A stretch of 64,000 nt of DNA. Origin: Blastomussa wellsi. Lineage: Eukaryota > Cnidaria > Anthozoa > Scleractinia > Plerogyridae. Within the stretch, counting starts at the first letter, position 1. Every line of letters starts with the position of its first letter. The stretch lies in assembly GCA_947652115.1 (NCBI GenBank), contig OX393561.1, positions 40,383,373-40,447,372 of the forward strand. Reading direction: 5' to 3'. Both the position numbers and the translations under genes were made by a program. Shown here piece by piece: positions 53,901 through 64,000 of the stretch. The notes under the pieces were generated by a model that had not been told where the DNA came from, ran no database searches, and saw nothing but the letters and a program-made list of their open reading frames with translations.

Positions 53901-54212
53901 CCAGCAAAAAGCTTATCTGTGTGAGGCCTGATTTCCCAAATATGGTTAGAAACCCTCATTAGCAACAAATTGGTAGATGCTATATGTTCAAGTCAAATGA
54001 CCCCACAATACAAAATGCATCTTTTCCAGTTAATTGTGTTAACGTTCTCTTAACTAGTATCCAATAACTTTGTTATTACTTTGTAGGTTTCATGCGAGGC
54101 ATATCTGACGAAGATCCAAAGAGCAGACTTCAATATCTTTGATCCCACTCTGAGAGACAGAAATCACTTGTTACCATTTCTTTTGTTAAAACGTGCATGG
54201 ACAGGGTTATAA
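47990..54212 (+). CDS. NDUFAF6: NDUFAF6, mitochondrial complex I assembly factor (squalene/phytoene synthase fold)
   Basis: Ten exons: 47990-48117, 48252-48351, 48888-48968, 49502-49543, 50747-50803, 50947-51049, 51928-52061, 52652-52753, 53575-53631, 54087-54212. They give 309 aa (human 333). The first about 30 residues are Arg-rich with no acidic residues, as expected of a mitochondrial presequence. Matches to the human protein are [88 protein letters not shown] [11 protein letters not shown] and [11 protein letters not shown]. The fold is that of head-to-head prenyl synthases, but the usual DxxxD substrate motifs are not seen, consistent with a non-catalytic assembly role. Intron 6 carries a recent SINE; intron 8 carries a foldback repeat. 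Confidence 0.94.
48649..48673 (+). repeat. (TTTAG)n microsatellite
   Basis: Five consecutive TTTAG units in NDUFAF6 intron 2. Confidence 0.9.
51235..51530 (+). mobile_element. Full-length tRNA-headed SINE with perfect target duplication
   Basis: It begins GGGGAGGCGCAGTGGCC, with an A-box TGGCCTAATGG and B-box GGGTTCGAGTCC. The head is reminiscent of tRNA-Gln. The body has TCTTCACCCAGGTGTATAA and ends at GACTGCAGACTGCAGAC. Perfect direct repeats TTGTTATAAGCT flank it at 51223-51234 and 51531-51542. It lies in NDUFAF6 intron 6. Confidence 0.9.
53031..53181. mobile_element. Foldback MITE in NDUFAF6 intron 8
   Basis: GTTGCTGCCTAATTCAGATC and ATGATTCATTTGGGA pair with complements at 53145-53181. 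Confidence 0.75.
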
Positions 54213-54222
54213 CACAACAAAA

Positions 54223-54233
54223 AATAAAATAAA
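54223..54233 (+). terminator. Candidate polyadenylation signals for NDUFAF6
   Basis: Two overlapping AATAAA hexamers lie 11-21 bp after the NDUFAF6 stop, implying a very short 3'UTR. Confidence 0.5.
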
Positions 54234-54699
54234 GTGATTATTTAAAACATTGGCAGTGACAAAGAAAGATGAAAGACTGCAGAAGGTGGAAGAGAGTGAT
54301 GGCTCCAGAGCATTGAATTGCTGTTCACTTCTGCTCAGACTCACTGTGAGGAAGTAAGATTCACAGCAAAACAAGAATTGAGACTGGAAAGTTTCCAAGG
54401 AACTCCTTGGAACATGAAAAAAATTCACTGCTGTATTGCTGAAAATATTGTGAGGTTTGTGGAAATTTGGGAAATATCTATAAATAAATATGGAAGCATT
54501 ACAATGAAGACAAAACTTAATGGGAGCAATGTGTGATGTTCCCGCACTCTCACGGCAGCTGGGTATCAATGGACGGATAATACAGTTCAAAGACATTATC
54601 TAGAGAAACATAACATACCGGTATATTTAATAAAAAAAATAATAAATTGACTTTGTTTAACAAGGGCAGCACGTAAAAGTGGCCCTCAAACTCCTGATC

Positions 54700-54890
54700 A
54701 AATTGGATTTTAGAAGTGTTGGTTTTTGTGGAGAGGAAAACAGGAGAATCAGCTAGAGAAAAACCCTTAGTGGACAAGAACCTTATGACAAGAACCAACA
54801 ACAAACTCAATCCGGGCATTGAACCCAGGCCACATTGGTGAGAGGCGAGAGCTGTCACCACTGTGTCATTTCAGCTCCCCAAAAAACAAA
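54700..54890 (-). mobile_element. SINE-like repeat, minus orientation
   Basis: Its complement matches the repeat at 63524: AGTGGTGA...CTCTCACCAATGTGGCC, GTTGGTTCT and CTCC...TTCTCT blocks. A third, truncated copy starts at about 63935 and runs off the window. Confidence 0.6.
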
Positions 54891-55680
54891 TCAGGATGAA
54901 CAAAATCACATTCAGTGAACATCTTTTATTAAACATTCATTTTTTATTATCAGTGCTCTTCACCTCTTCATTTTTATCTGCCACTACGAGGTAAAGTTTA
55001 TGCCTTATCCTGAACGATGAGCTCTAGAGCAAGTGTTAAGATCTCATTCTTGCAGTTATTTTAATTAGCACATTTTTTGGCATCCCAGGTAAATTTTCTT
55101 TAAATGTCAGGAAAGCACACATATTATTTTCCACCCTCTGCTCAGTTTAAAGTCATTAACTTTACAGCATTACGCCAGTTTTGTTCATGATGTTATAAAA
55201 AAACATTATTTTATAGAGGGGGGTGAATAGGGGTATGTGAATCTGCCAACCCATGCTTTTTTTTGGCCAAATCCGCCAGGGTGCATTCCACATAAATCCC
55301 ATGCTGAAGACACACTAAGGGTTTTGAAATTCCACACCAAGTTTCTGGCAAGCAGCAACAATCCCACACCTATTCGCTGGGAAATGCACCAGGCCACCAA
55401 CGACCCAGGTCTCTGAGGCCCCTAAGAGAGACTGGGAATGACTGTTGATGCAATACAAAACAACACAAAACATTGGTGTTTGCATTGGAAGGCGTAAAAA
55501 AAATTGTCCAGAAATTCTATTCTGTCCGACCACAGTTGGGATTTCATCCCACCGTGGCAAATTTTGGTTGGCCATTGTCCCGACTTCCAACTGTTATTTG
55601 CAGCCCTGTTTGAGTTGTGTGTAACTCGGTCAACAACTAATCCAGTGCACTCTCAATAAAATCTTGATTGTGCATCACTC

Positions 55681-55752
55681 TTACAGTGCGGACACTCAAA
55701 TCGTGAACACTTGACAATTCAAGTGTTCAAGGTTCAAGTGTCCTCACTGTAA
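55681..55752. repeat. Hairpin-forming inverted repeat
   Basis: TTACAGTG...GGACACT...GAACACTTGA pairs with its complement around a short centre. It looks like a minimal foldback element. Confidence 0.7.
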
Positions 55753-56670
55753 ATTAAAAGCTTTTTGTTGTTATCAGTTCAAAATAATCTACAAATACCA
55801 TTAACCCATTTCGATCTTTTATGTTACTTTTCCATTTTGCTAAAAGATTGTCCTTAGCTAATATAATGTGCCAAAGAAACCTGATAAGGCAAAATTAACG
55901 TTGCTCAAAGTAACAAACCCTAATAGTGTATTTTTCACACACACTGTCTTGTAAAACCATGTGCAAACTTGTCATGAAAATATGTATTTTTTCCTATTTT
56001 TTACCAGTAAAAGTTTTTCTACAAATCAGTACGGTAGTAAATTATCTTGCTACTCAGTTTATAAACTCTGCTTTGAAAAATAAAATTTTACAAGATACCG
56101 GTATGTATAAATTTTATTTTAAAAATTAAAAGTGCACTTTTGAGTCGGGAAGTCCAAAATCGCCTTTATAAACTGACACTTAACACTTAATTAATGCTAC
56201 CAAGGGAGACACTTCAGTTTGTTTCCCTCAAATTTCAATGTTTTCTACTAGATCAGCCATTAATTAAGAGACTTTCACAAAGTCATTCGCCTCGCACATC
56301 CAGCTCACTTTCACACGTGCTCACTTTCACACTTCACACGCTGTGAGCAAGACTCGCTACTCACACTTCGCACTCTGTGTACACCTTATTCCAAAATGGC
56401 GGCTGCCTCAGACGATCTGGGTCGAGTAGCACGAGAGCGAGGCATCGAGGGCCAGAACTAAGATGTTGTGCAGTTTCTTCGAAGACTTTTTGTACAGGTT
56501 GCGTGGTCTAGCGATTAGGAAGACAAAATATGGCAAATGCCTTGCCTGGACCTTTTTTACTAACCGAGGAAGACATTCCAGGAAGTTCTCTTTTTGGTAG
56601 AAAACCGTCGACGCTGAAAAATTCTGAGTTAAGATTCTGGTTGAGATGTCGCGGAGACTCTTGCAAAGGA

Positions 56671-58595
56671 ATGTCAACGAAGGCACAGCTCGTAAAAAGG
56701 TAAGAATAATTCTTTCATCAGAGGTGATCGCTGTGTTCGTTATATACAGAATGAGGATTTTGATTTTTGTTTCCAGGGTGGAGGAATATGTAAGCAGAAA
56801 GTTGGATCAAAATATCGTTGATCCAGATCCTGAAAGGATATACACGAAACGAAAGCTTCATCGTATGAACTCGACTTCAGAAAAATCAGTGGGCGACAGT
56901 ACTATGGCAAGCTCGTCAACACCATCACCTGTGTCACAATGGAAACCGAAAATTCCATCGGATGGCTGGGGATTATCACTTGAAAAAGCGCCTCTTTTTA
57001 CAAGGGCAGAGATGGACAGACATATTGGAATGTCTGGGAAGCATATTGGTGGCGATAAACATGCACATCATTCTGTTCCCACAGGTTTTAAGAAGGCAAA
57101 AACATACCTTGAAGATGAATACTTACATGATATTCAAACGAACTACGATCAGCAGTACTTTTACTATCGTGCCAAATGTTTTCACAGTTTTAAAAGGAAG
57201 GAAAGCCCCCACAATTTGATAATTGCTTTATGTATAATTTCTGGGGAAGTGGTTTTTGCAAATTGTGGTCCATCGTGTGGTGCCGGAAAATCCGGATTTT
57301 GTAATCACGTTTTAGCTTTGATGCTGAAGATTTGTAAATACACTCTTTATAACTGTAAAAATGTCACAGAACTACAACATGAGGCAGATGAAAACTGTTC
57401 AACAGCATGCACCTCAACCTTGCAGAGATGGCATCAACCCCGGGTTGAAGGTATTTCATCTTACCCCATTATGGAAGTTTCCATTTCCAAGACACAACTA
57501 GAGGGTGAACGCAAAAGTTGTGGGATTACGTGTCACCTTTATGAAGCAAGGAAAGTTGACAGGAAATCAAAACTAAGTGATTTTGTAGAAACTGTAAAAA
57601 ACATTGATCCAACTCTAGGGTTGATACAAACTTGTGAACTAAACACTAGTGCCCATGTTGACACAAGGTTTGGGGAAAGTCCTGCAGGTGCATTTGGATC
57701 TTACCAGCTTGCATTTCAGGAGTCAAACTTTAAAGTTACAAGTAATGTAGCTCCAATACAACAAGGGTCTAGAGTATCAAATTCCAAACCTAGTTATCCT
57801 TCTCTGCCATTGGATGATTTAAACGATGACTTTGTGCTGGATCTGCCTGATGATCTGGATGCCATTGAAACTAAACTCTTGAATGAACTTAGGGTAAATA
57901 ACCTTGGTGCAAACAAGATCGAAGAAAACACCAGGGATCAGCACAATTGCAATGCTTGGGTTGAAGAACGTAGGTATCGATTTACAGCATCAAATTTTGG
58001 AAAGGTGTCCAGAAGAAAAAGAAACCATGACAAATTTTGTAATGACATGCTGGATGCAAAACCATTCAGATCAGCAAGTACTGATCACGGTATTAAATAT
58101 GAACCTGTGGCATTACGAGAGTATGAAAAATACATGCACAAGATAGGTCATCCTATAAAAGTGGAAAGATCTGGGTTCTTTGTATCACCAAAACTGTTTT
58201 TCCTTGGATGTTCTCCAGATGGGAAAGTTGTTGATATTGCATGTTCTGAAGATCAGTTTGGTCTCGCTGAAGTTAAATGCCCAATCTCAAAATTCAGTGT
58301 TTCTCCAGTAGAAGCCTGTAGTGACCCTAACTTTTATCTAGAAATTAAAGATGGGATACCTAGACTAAAAAAGAGCCATATTTATTATGATCAAGTCCAG
58401 GGTCAAATGGCACTCACTGGTGCAAAATGGTGTGACTTTGTGGTGTACACAAGCCGTGGACTCAGCGTTGAGAGGATCAATTTTGATGAGGAGCATTGGA
58501 AGAAAGTGCGAGCAATATTACAAAGAAACTATTTTTGTTACTTTTTACCAGCTGCAGCAAAAAAGAAATATGGTATGTCTCAAATGGCTCCATAA
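56671..58595 (+). CDS. Transposon-encoded YqaJ-type nuclease with zinc-binding motif
   Basis: Two exons, 56671-56699 and 56777-58595, give 615 aa. The intron has GTAAGA and TTTCCAG borders. Reading through it would add a hydrophobic insert; splicing gives MSTKAQLVKRVEEYVSRK, so this start is preferred over the ATG at 56646. A Cys/His cluster at about residues 170-190 (NCGPSCGAGKSGFCNHVLAL) resembles a SWIM-type zinc site. The C-terminal third is a YqaJ/lambda-exonuclease-like nuclease. Motifs are GIKYEPVALREY (about 447), GCSPDGKV (about 487), the catalytic ExK in AEVKCP (about 507) and YYDQVQGQM (about 546). It lies inside the inverted-repeat-bounded element at 56382-60734, tail-to-tail with the transposase gene. 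A candidate polyadenylation signal is at 58819. The role is probably DNA processing during transposition, which is inference. Confidence 0.85.
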
Positions 58596-59026
58596 CTATG
58601 TCTTATATTTATATTAATATGATAGCTGATTCTCCTTCCAACATAGTTTTGTGTTCATTCAAAATCTAGAGAAAAGAGATTAAAGTTTTCTCAAATGCAA
58701 ATATATAATGCATTCAATTATCTATACATCTAAACCTGCAAAAGATTAAAATGGAAGCAGTCTAATTTCCCAAGAACCATATAGAGCTACTGTAATGCTT
58801 CCACGAATTTCTAGAAAAAATAAAGATCCAATACTAGCGGCTTATTTCACAAACTTCAAGGAGTTTCCTAAGAAACACTCAACCTGTCTCTTCACAACCT
58901 ACAAAAAGATTGATACTTCTGGTCTACATTTTTCCGCTAAAAGGAGAGGGTTGTCCTCTTGATTCTTTGACTAAACCAAAGGCATTTATAATAAACTTAA
59001 ATTGTGCCTTTAGTGCCAACTGAATA

Positions 59027-60616
59027 TTACACACTGATAATGGGTTTTTGTAAGTTACAAAGTGCAGCACACACAGTCCACATTTGGTTTACAACACCAA
59101 ATAAGTTCAGCGGAACAACTCCATCCCAGATACGAAAATTTTTTATCTTATTGATAGCTCTTTCAACATGGACCCTCAGGGAGGCAATTGATTGTGTTTT
59201 CACAACATCCTCTGCACTCATCTGACCTTGAGATCCTAAGAAAGGAGGAATGTTAAGCCCAACTCCAGGGGGTAGCAGGTCTTGCACTGTAAATCCTTTG
59301 TCTGCCATAACTGAATCTCCATTGTCAAATTTTTGATCCAAAAAGCCACTACGAAGAACTATTTCTCTGTCCGAGATGTGTCCAGTATACAGCTGACTGA
59401 CAAATGACAGTGCCCCTCCTGGGGTAATTCCTACTAGGGCTTTCAGCGTTGTGTGGTTTTTATAAGCACTAAAAAGTTCGCTATTTAAACGAAGGCTACA
59501 AGGCATTTGGCATTTCACTTCAGTACAGTCTATTATTATCCGAGTGGAGGGATATTTTTCTTTGAACTGCTCTGGCATGTGTTTGTTTATCATTTCTCTA
59601 GTGGGCCACATGGGTACATCCTTGAGTCTTAAATATAAAAGGTTGACCCAGGTTATTATTATCCTACTTATTGTAGTCTGAGACACTCCATACAGATGAG
59701 CAAGATGTTCCTCTGGAAAACCTTGTCTTAGTCTACATAGGGTTATAAAAAGTTCTTCCTTAGGATGTAGTAACCTTGGTCTACCAGGTTTTGGAAATGA
59801 TTCTAAGTATTCGTCATTTTCATTAAGAACAGTCGTGTCCCGGTCTGTGGATGATGAGTGCCAGTAGCGAATATTTTCGCCATCCTCGCCAGAGTCACAA
59901 AAATTGTACAACGCATCAAATATTTCGCCATCGGCGAATCCAGTGTAAAATCCCATAGACTTATCATTCTTAAACCGATTTAAAGAGAAAGATTTCTTCT
60001 CAAAATTGTCGCACCGTGTTGTCAAATTGACAAGTTGTTGTTTCATTTCATTCAGCTGAATTACCAGAGCATTTGTTTTCTCCTTTTCTTCTTGAAGCTT
60101 GTTTTTCAGCTCCTCTATTTCTTTTTTCAGTTCAGACCTACTTTCATCTTGCGTGCCTCTATCGTCGAGCACATCAGACGTTTTGTCGATCTCTTCGTTT
60201 ATAGCACCAGCTGTCACGAGTCCCCACGTGGAATTGGTGTTTGCATTTGCCGCGTTCGCGGTACTTGTTTCCGACCCCTTCGCCACGATTTTCCGCTTTA
60301 CAGGACTTCTTTTCTTCGGCGACTTCCTCTTTACCGGAGAGCCTTGCTTCCAAAAAAATATAGACGGCACTGCTGTCGGTTTTAAGCTTTTTTTACGGCC
60401 TGTAAGTGATGTGAGATAATCACTCGATTTAAAGTGTCTTGAGCAAACCCTCGTATGATCGGTCACTCTAAACTCTTTGCCAACATCTCTTCGTATGGCA
60501 ACTATCCATTTCCTGAACAGTTTTCTGTCTTCAGGGAACTTATGGAAAGATATTTTACCGCCATCCTCTTCGTAAACTTTTTTCTTACACCCGGGAACAC
60601 AACAGTTTTGAGGCAT
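59027..60616 (-). CDS. THAP-domain DDE transposase (DDE_Tnp_4 type)
   Basis: This is an intact 529-aa frame starting at the ATG at 60616. The upstream in-frame extension to 60760 runs out through the terminal repeat and is not needed. The N-terminus is a THAP zinc finger: C5, C10, C58, H61, W37 and the AVPS box. A long Glu/Lys-rich coiled coil follows (about residues 165-225). Next are a helix-turn-helix-like segment (GVSQTTISRIIITW) and the catalytic core: first Asp in RIIIDCTEVKC, second Asp in SVMADKGF, Glu in HVERAINKIKNFRIW. All three acidic residues are present, so the enzyme may be active. It would bind the terminal repeats and cut and paste the element. The stop lies 431 bp from the stop of the convergent nuclease gene. 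Confidence 0.92.
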   Translation of the reverse strand: MPQNCCVPGCKKKVYEEDGGKISFHKFPEDRKLFRKWIVAIRRDVGKEFRVTDHTRVCSRHFKSSDYLTSLTGRKKSLKPTAVPSIFFWKQGSPVKRKSPKKRSPVKRKIVAKGSETSTANAANANTNSTWGLVTAGAINEEIDKTSDVLDDRGTQDESRSELKKEIEELKNKLQEEKEKTNALVIQLNEMKQQLVNLTTRCDNFEKKSFSLNRFKNDKSMGFYTGFADGEIFDALYNFCDSGEDGENIRYWHSSSTDRDTTVLNENDEYLESFPKPGRPRLLHPKEELFITLCRLRQGFPEEHLAHLYGVSQTTISRIIITWVNLLYLRLKDVPMWPTREMINKHMPEQFKEKYPSTRIIIDCTEVKCQMPCSLRLNSELFSAYKNHTTLKALVGITPGGALSFVSQLYTGHISDREIVLRSGFLDQKFDNGDSVMADKGFTVQDLLPPGVGLNIPPFLGSQGQMSAEDVVKTQSIASLRVHVERAINKIKNFRIWDGVVPLNLFGVVNQMWTVCAALCNLQKPIISV

Positions 60617-60948
60617 ATTTCGGACTATACTACCACATGTAAACAAGGAAACATTGAATCGTGGCCCTCGATGCCTCGCTCTCGTGCTGCTCGACCCAGA
60701 TCGCCTGAGGCAGCCGCCATTTTGGAATAAGGTGTATATTGATTGATAAATATAAAGCACAATAAAGACTTTTGCAGATTCACATGCAAGGGTGGTCTTT
60801 GATCAACATGTATGGGCAACAGGAAACTCTTGTCTTCCGATGTCATCAATTTTACAATGTTGTTTTTACAATGCTTTTTGTAGTGAAACAAAACCGGTTT
60901 TGTGTGCCATCGAAATAGCATGGAAGTGAGGTTCATAACCGCTGCAAC

Positions 60949-61023
60949 CAGAGGTTTTTTGTGTGAGACAATCGCGGCTTTGCCGCTCACTACTAGTGGC
61001 TTAACCACAAAAAAATCCTCTGG
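60949..61023. mobile_element. Short palindromic element
   Basis: CCAGAGGTTTTTTGTG and CACAAAAAAATCCTCTGG are the inverted ends. CGCGGCTTTGCCGC forms an inner hairpin. It lies between the transposon and the stop of the F-box/pseudo-E2 gene. Confidence 0.6.
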
Positions 61024-61103
61024 CACCCAGGGTACCTGGTCAGAGATTTCCAGTGAGAAACAGGTTTAGAAATGATCCCTGCTGCCTATTAAGGTTTTCA
61101 GAG

Positions 61104-63109
61104 TCAACAAGTCATATGCAGTTGTGCAAATTTCACAGTCCATTCTCTGGCAATTCTGTCAAATTCTTCTCTGTCATCCTCACATAACTGAGCAATTTCA
61201 GGCTCCATAGATATATGACAGTAAGGATCCGTCAACAGCGACTGTATACTGACCAACACCTTGGGAATTGTAAGTGCCAGGCTCCAGTTGTGCCTCAACA
61301 TATCCACGCCTATGTCACCATGGTAACTCACATTAGGATGGAAGATTCTTGTGGTGAACTTGGGAATGGGTGGCCTCATAGGATAACTTTTAGGAATTTC
61401 CAAGTGAAGAAAGAACAGACCCCCTTCGTAGGGGCATTCAGGGGGACCCTTTATTGATGCTTGCCAGTAGGAAAGGCTATTGTCTAATGGGCATGCCCGA
61501 ATGCCCTCAGGAGGATCCATTAGAAGTCCTTTTAGTTCACTTTTTAACCTTTTGTTTCTCCAGGAGTTAACAAGGTTGTCTTCAGGGGCATGCTGCAATG
61601 AAATTAAATATTGAGTAGACTGAGTGTTTCTAAACATGTTCCAATTTCCTACATTTTTCAGGGACAAGTGTACGGAAAACGTAATGTGTAGATTTTAGCT
61701 TTAGTGGAGCTCCACATTTGCTTGTTCTTAATAATTTGTCAAAATAATTCAGTCTGCAATCCAAATGACATTAACTAGTCAGCAGTCGACTCCTGTTAAC
61801 CTTAAAATGTGATCTTGATAAGCTCTACACCTGAGCCTGCAATATGGCTACCGGGTATGTGGTACTGGTCAGCAGATATCTCGTTTTGACAGCTGCCAGT
61901 TCACCATGTTTCTGGGATATGGGGTCATCCTTCCCCTACCCCAGATTCTGTATGGATGGACAGGTGTTCATACGGTCACAAGACTACCAAATTTTCTCAG
62001 CTTGATGGGTTTCCAAAAATTCTTACCATAGTGCTTTGCTGGCTAAATGCTAAAATGTGATTGAATTCCTCACCACAAATTTTGGTTTTCCTAGACTCAC
62101 TGGCCTCTTTGGAGTTTTCGAAATTTTGTGACTTTTCCAGAACCTTTTTCATGACCTTTCAAAGTTTTCCATAACCTAAATTAATAAACCCTGTGGACTC
62201 TGTATCAGGATGTTTAAACATGCATATATTATGATTTCTGTTTAATAGGTGTTTACAAGCTTACTTGAACACATCCTTGTTCAAAACATCTTCTGCAAGC
62301 AACACCTTCTAACCTGGCATATTGTTAAAACAAAAATTATGAACTTGTCAACAAAGTCTACAGTCTACTAAGTTTGTTGTCTGCTGGTCTGTATGTTTAT
62401 TTTAGTTGATTATAAGGAAATAGTTAATGCACCCATTAAGTGCATTGTTTGCTGAAATTTTTAGAGCACAAGAAGCACATAGAGAAACACATTAAAGAGT
62501 AGCTGAGAGCTTCTCGCACTTCATAACTTATAAAATGTTTACTTCACTTCACACTGCAGTATTATTTTTAAATTAAATGTTACCAACAAAAAGGGCATGC
62601 TCGCAACTAGCAAAAGCTAATCTAGGCGGGCCATGCCTTTATAGTCAAATTAATCAAACAGAAATTAACTAATAAAGTAAAAGGGAAAAAGACAGTATTG
62701 AATAACAACAAGAGAAACCATTTCATTTACCTAATTTAAAATATTGCATACGCTCAATCTCAACACAAGTTGCTTGCATTATAACCTGATAAAGCACACG
62801 CATGAAGTAAGCTACCATGAACTTGAATTGACCAATCATAGTGTGCACAATTACTAAAACATTTTTATACAAATTAGAAGCAAGCCAGATGACTTACATC
62901 TTTATGTAGAGCTTCTGCCAGGAATTGATAGAATTGTCAGATGTAAACAAAGGCCATCTGGTAAGAACATGTTTCTTCCACTCATCAGTTTCCCCAGCTA
63001 GTTCATGCCACCACTGACACACTTGACCAACCATACACAGTGAAATATCATCCAAGAAGGAAAATATCATGAGCAGTACTGGAACAGAAAGAACTTTTAA
63101 TAATTTCAC
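61104..63109 (-). CDS. F-box protein with C-terminal catalytically dead ubiquitin-conjugating (UEV-like) domain
   Basis: The first exon is 63109-62898: ATG, then an F-box (SVPVLLMIFSFLDDISLCMV ... VCQWWHELA), ending in phase 2 at GTAAGT. The second coding exon ends at TGA 61104. The acceptor at 61630-61631 is the only one I found that joins it in frame, giving 61629-61104 and a 245-aa protein. An alternative acceptor gives an exon from 61592 and would require a further small exon. The C-terminal domain is a full UBC fold with YEGGLFFLHLEIPKSYP, HPNVSYHGD, NWSLALTIPKVLVSIQSLLTDP and EIAQL...FDRIAREWT. The motif normally GxICLD reads GDIGVD, so the catalytic Cys is Gly (codon GGC). F-box proteins recruit substrates to SCF ligases. 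Here the dead E2 domain could bind ubiquitin or an E3, which is inference. Confidence 0.68.
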
Positions 63110-64000
63110 GACCGGACATTCTATGATATTTATCAGTTACGTAAGGCACATGGGAAGTTTGGGGATACGTAAAACTGTTGTTGCCATTTATTTCGTGGGC
63201 TTTTATGGCATGTGACGCATGTTGCTATTGGATGCTCATCCGCTGGTTACTTGTGGCAACAACCCAATTTTTAACATCAAAACCTTGTCAACAAACTTCC
63301 TGCATGCCTTATACAGTTGATAATTGTAGTAAAACCCAGGGAGTAGGGATGTAAATGATATTGCTTCACAAAAAGTCTTGCAAGGCTAAATCGAGACATA
63401 AAATACATCCAATAGCCCAGGGCCCGGTTGCATAAAACACCCATAATGCTTTCGGGTATACTTACGGAACACATAAGTCGCTGCACTTACGATTTTCATA
63501 AGTGTATACAGAAATTGGGGAGTAGGGATGGCACAGTGGTGAGAGCAGTCGCCTCGCACCAATGTGGCCCAGGCTCAAATATGTGGACCCGCTGTCATAT
63601 GTGGGCTGAGTTTTTTGTTGGTTCTCATCCTTGCTCCGAGGGTTTTCTCCAGGTTCTCTGGTTTTCTTCCCTCCACAAAAATTCCAATTCAATTTGGAAC
63701 AGTGCATGAAGAAACGCCATGTGGAAATGCCACTGGAAATTCCTATCACTGTAATTGTAATTATTGTTATTAGAAATTACGGGTGTTACATTAACATTTT
63801 TACACAAAAAATAGCATGTAATTAGGTTCTGTATCTTTAATGAAGTTGACAAGAAATTTTTCTAAATGAATAAGTAACAATATTTAGAGAGGAAGCCACA
63901 TCAGCCTCAGCTAGTTTTCGTATTGGTCCTCTATCCAGGTCAAATTGGAATTTAGAAATGTTGGTTTTTGAGGAGTGAGGAACCTGGAAAACCAGGAGAA
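63110..64000. other. Upstream region of the F-box gene with SINE-like repeats
   Basis: A SINE-like copy begins at about 63524 (AGTAGGGATGGCACAGTGGT; B-box-like AGGCTCAAAT) and runs to about 63770. A partial copy in minus orientation occupies about 63935-64000. No coding exon was recognised. Confidence 0.6.

Larger units (their letters stand above)
54213..56381. other. Intergenic region NDUFAF6 to transposon
   Basis: It holds an inverted SINE-like repeat at 54700-54890, a dispersed repeat at 55500-55605, a 72-bp hairpin at 55681-55752 and short CTCACTTTCACAC repeats before the transposon. No gene was recognised. Confidence 0.6.
56382..60734. mobile_element. Intact two-gene DNA transposon with 72-bp terminal inverted repeats (ISL2EU-like)
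   Basis: The left repeat is 56382-56453 and the right repeat is 60663-60734, reverse complement. By eye they differ at only two of 72 positions. Termini read CACCTTATTCC...GGAATAAGGTG, and a TA dinucleotide abuts each end, which may be the target-site duplication. The element carries the YqaJ nuclease on the plus strand and the THAP-DDE transposase on the minus strand, convergent. A DDE transposase paired with a YqaJ protein is, from memory, the hallmark of the eukaryotic ISL2EU group. PIF/Harbinger is the alternative, but it normally pairs with a Myb-like protein. Near-identical ends and intact frames suggest recent activity. Confidence 0.88.

Noticed and set aside
56646..58595. Single-exon 649-aa YqaJ protein
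   Set aside because: The region 56700-56776 has good splice sites, and its removal joins a better N-terminus in frame.
60035..60419. Plus-strand frames of about 110 codons
   Set aside because: They are antisense shadows of the coiled-coil and linker part of the transposase gene.
60617..60760. Extension of the THAP transposase by 48 residues
   Set aside because: The extension is encoded by the terminal inverted repeat and flanking DNA. The THAP domain starts naturally at the ATG at 60616.
60625..61026. 133-codon minus-strand frame
   Set aside because: It crosses the transposon boundary and a palindromic repeat, with no recognisable protein.
61592..61629. Certainty about the F-box to UBC splice
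   Set aside because: The phase-compatible acceptor at 61630-61631 has a weak pyrimidine tract, and the stronger acceptor at 61593-61594 is out of phase. The join was kept as a model only.
1..64000. CRISPR array, operons or bacterial signals
   Set aside because: The window is eukaryotic. The tandem repeats present have no regular spacer pattern, and genes are intron-split.

Overview
This window is animal nuclear DNA, most likely from a cnidarian (an anthozoan such as a stony coral). Genes are split into many short exons with GT-AG introns. Coding exons resemble metazoan orthologues. Introns and intergenic gaps are filled with tRNA-headed SINEs, palindromic MITEs and DNA-transposon relics. The genus is an inference; nothing in the sequence names it. 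Gene models were built by hand from splice signals, reading phase and protein similarity recalled from memory.

Layout. (1) 1-19556, plus strand: 3' part of a long gene whose visible exons encode the C-terminal domain of a 5'-nucleotidase-family phosphoesterase, an acidic linker and about four ankyrin repeats, all in one continuous frame over 18 exons. Its introns hold a LINE relic, a piggyBac relic, a decayed PIF/Harbinger element and several MITEs. (2) 24555-29849, minus strand: complete four-exon SYS1 (156 aa), a Golgi trafficking protein. (3) 30004-39424, plus: complete six-exon WRNIP1 (647 aa), a DNA-damage AAA+ ATPase. SYS1 and WRNIP1 are head-to-head, 154 bp apart, with a perfect CRE palindrome between them. 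(4) 40751-46496, plus: complete DHODH (399 aa), mitochondrial pyrimidine synthesis; only its ATG lies in coding exon 1. (5) 47990-54212, plus: complete ten-exon NDUFAF6 (309 aa), a complex I assembly factor. (6) 56382-60734: an apparently intact two-gene DNA transposon with 72-bp terminal inverted repeats. It carries a THAP-DDE transposase and, convergently, a zinc-motif/YqaJ nuclease. (7) 61104-63109, minus: an F-box exon followed by a UBC-fold exon whose catalytic cysteine is glycine, proposed as one F-box/pseudo-E2 gene.

The genes do not form a pathway. Three (SYS1, WRNIP1, and separately DHODH/NDUFAF6 for mitochondria) are ordinary housekeeping genes. The parts most worth following up are the nucleotidase-ankyrin fusion, the F-box/pseudo-E2 gene and the two-gene transposon.
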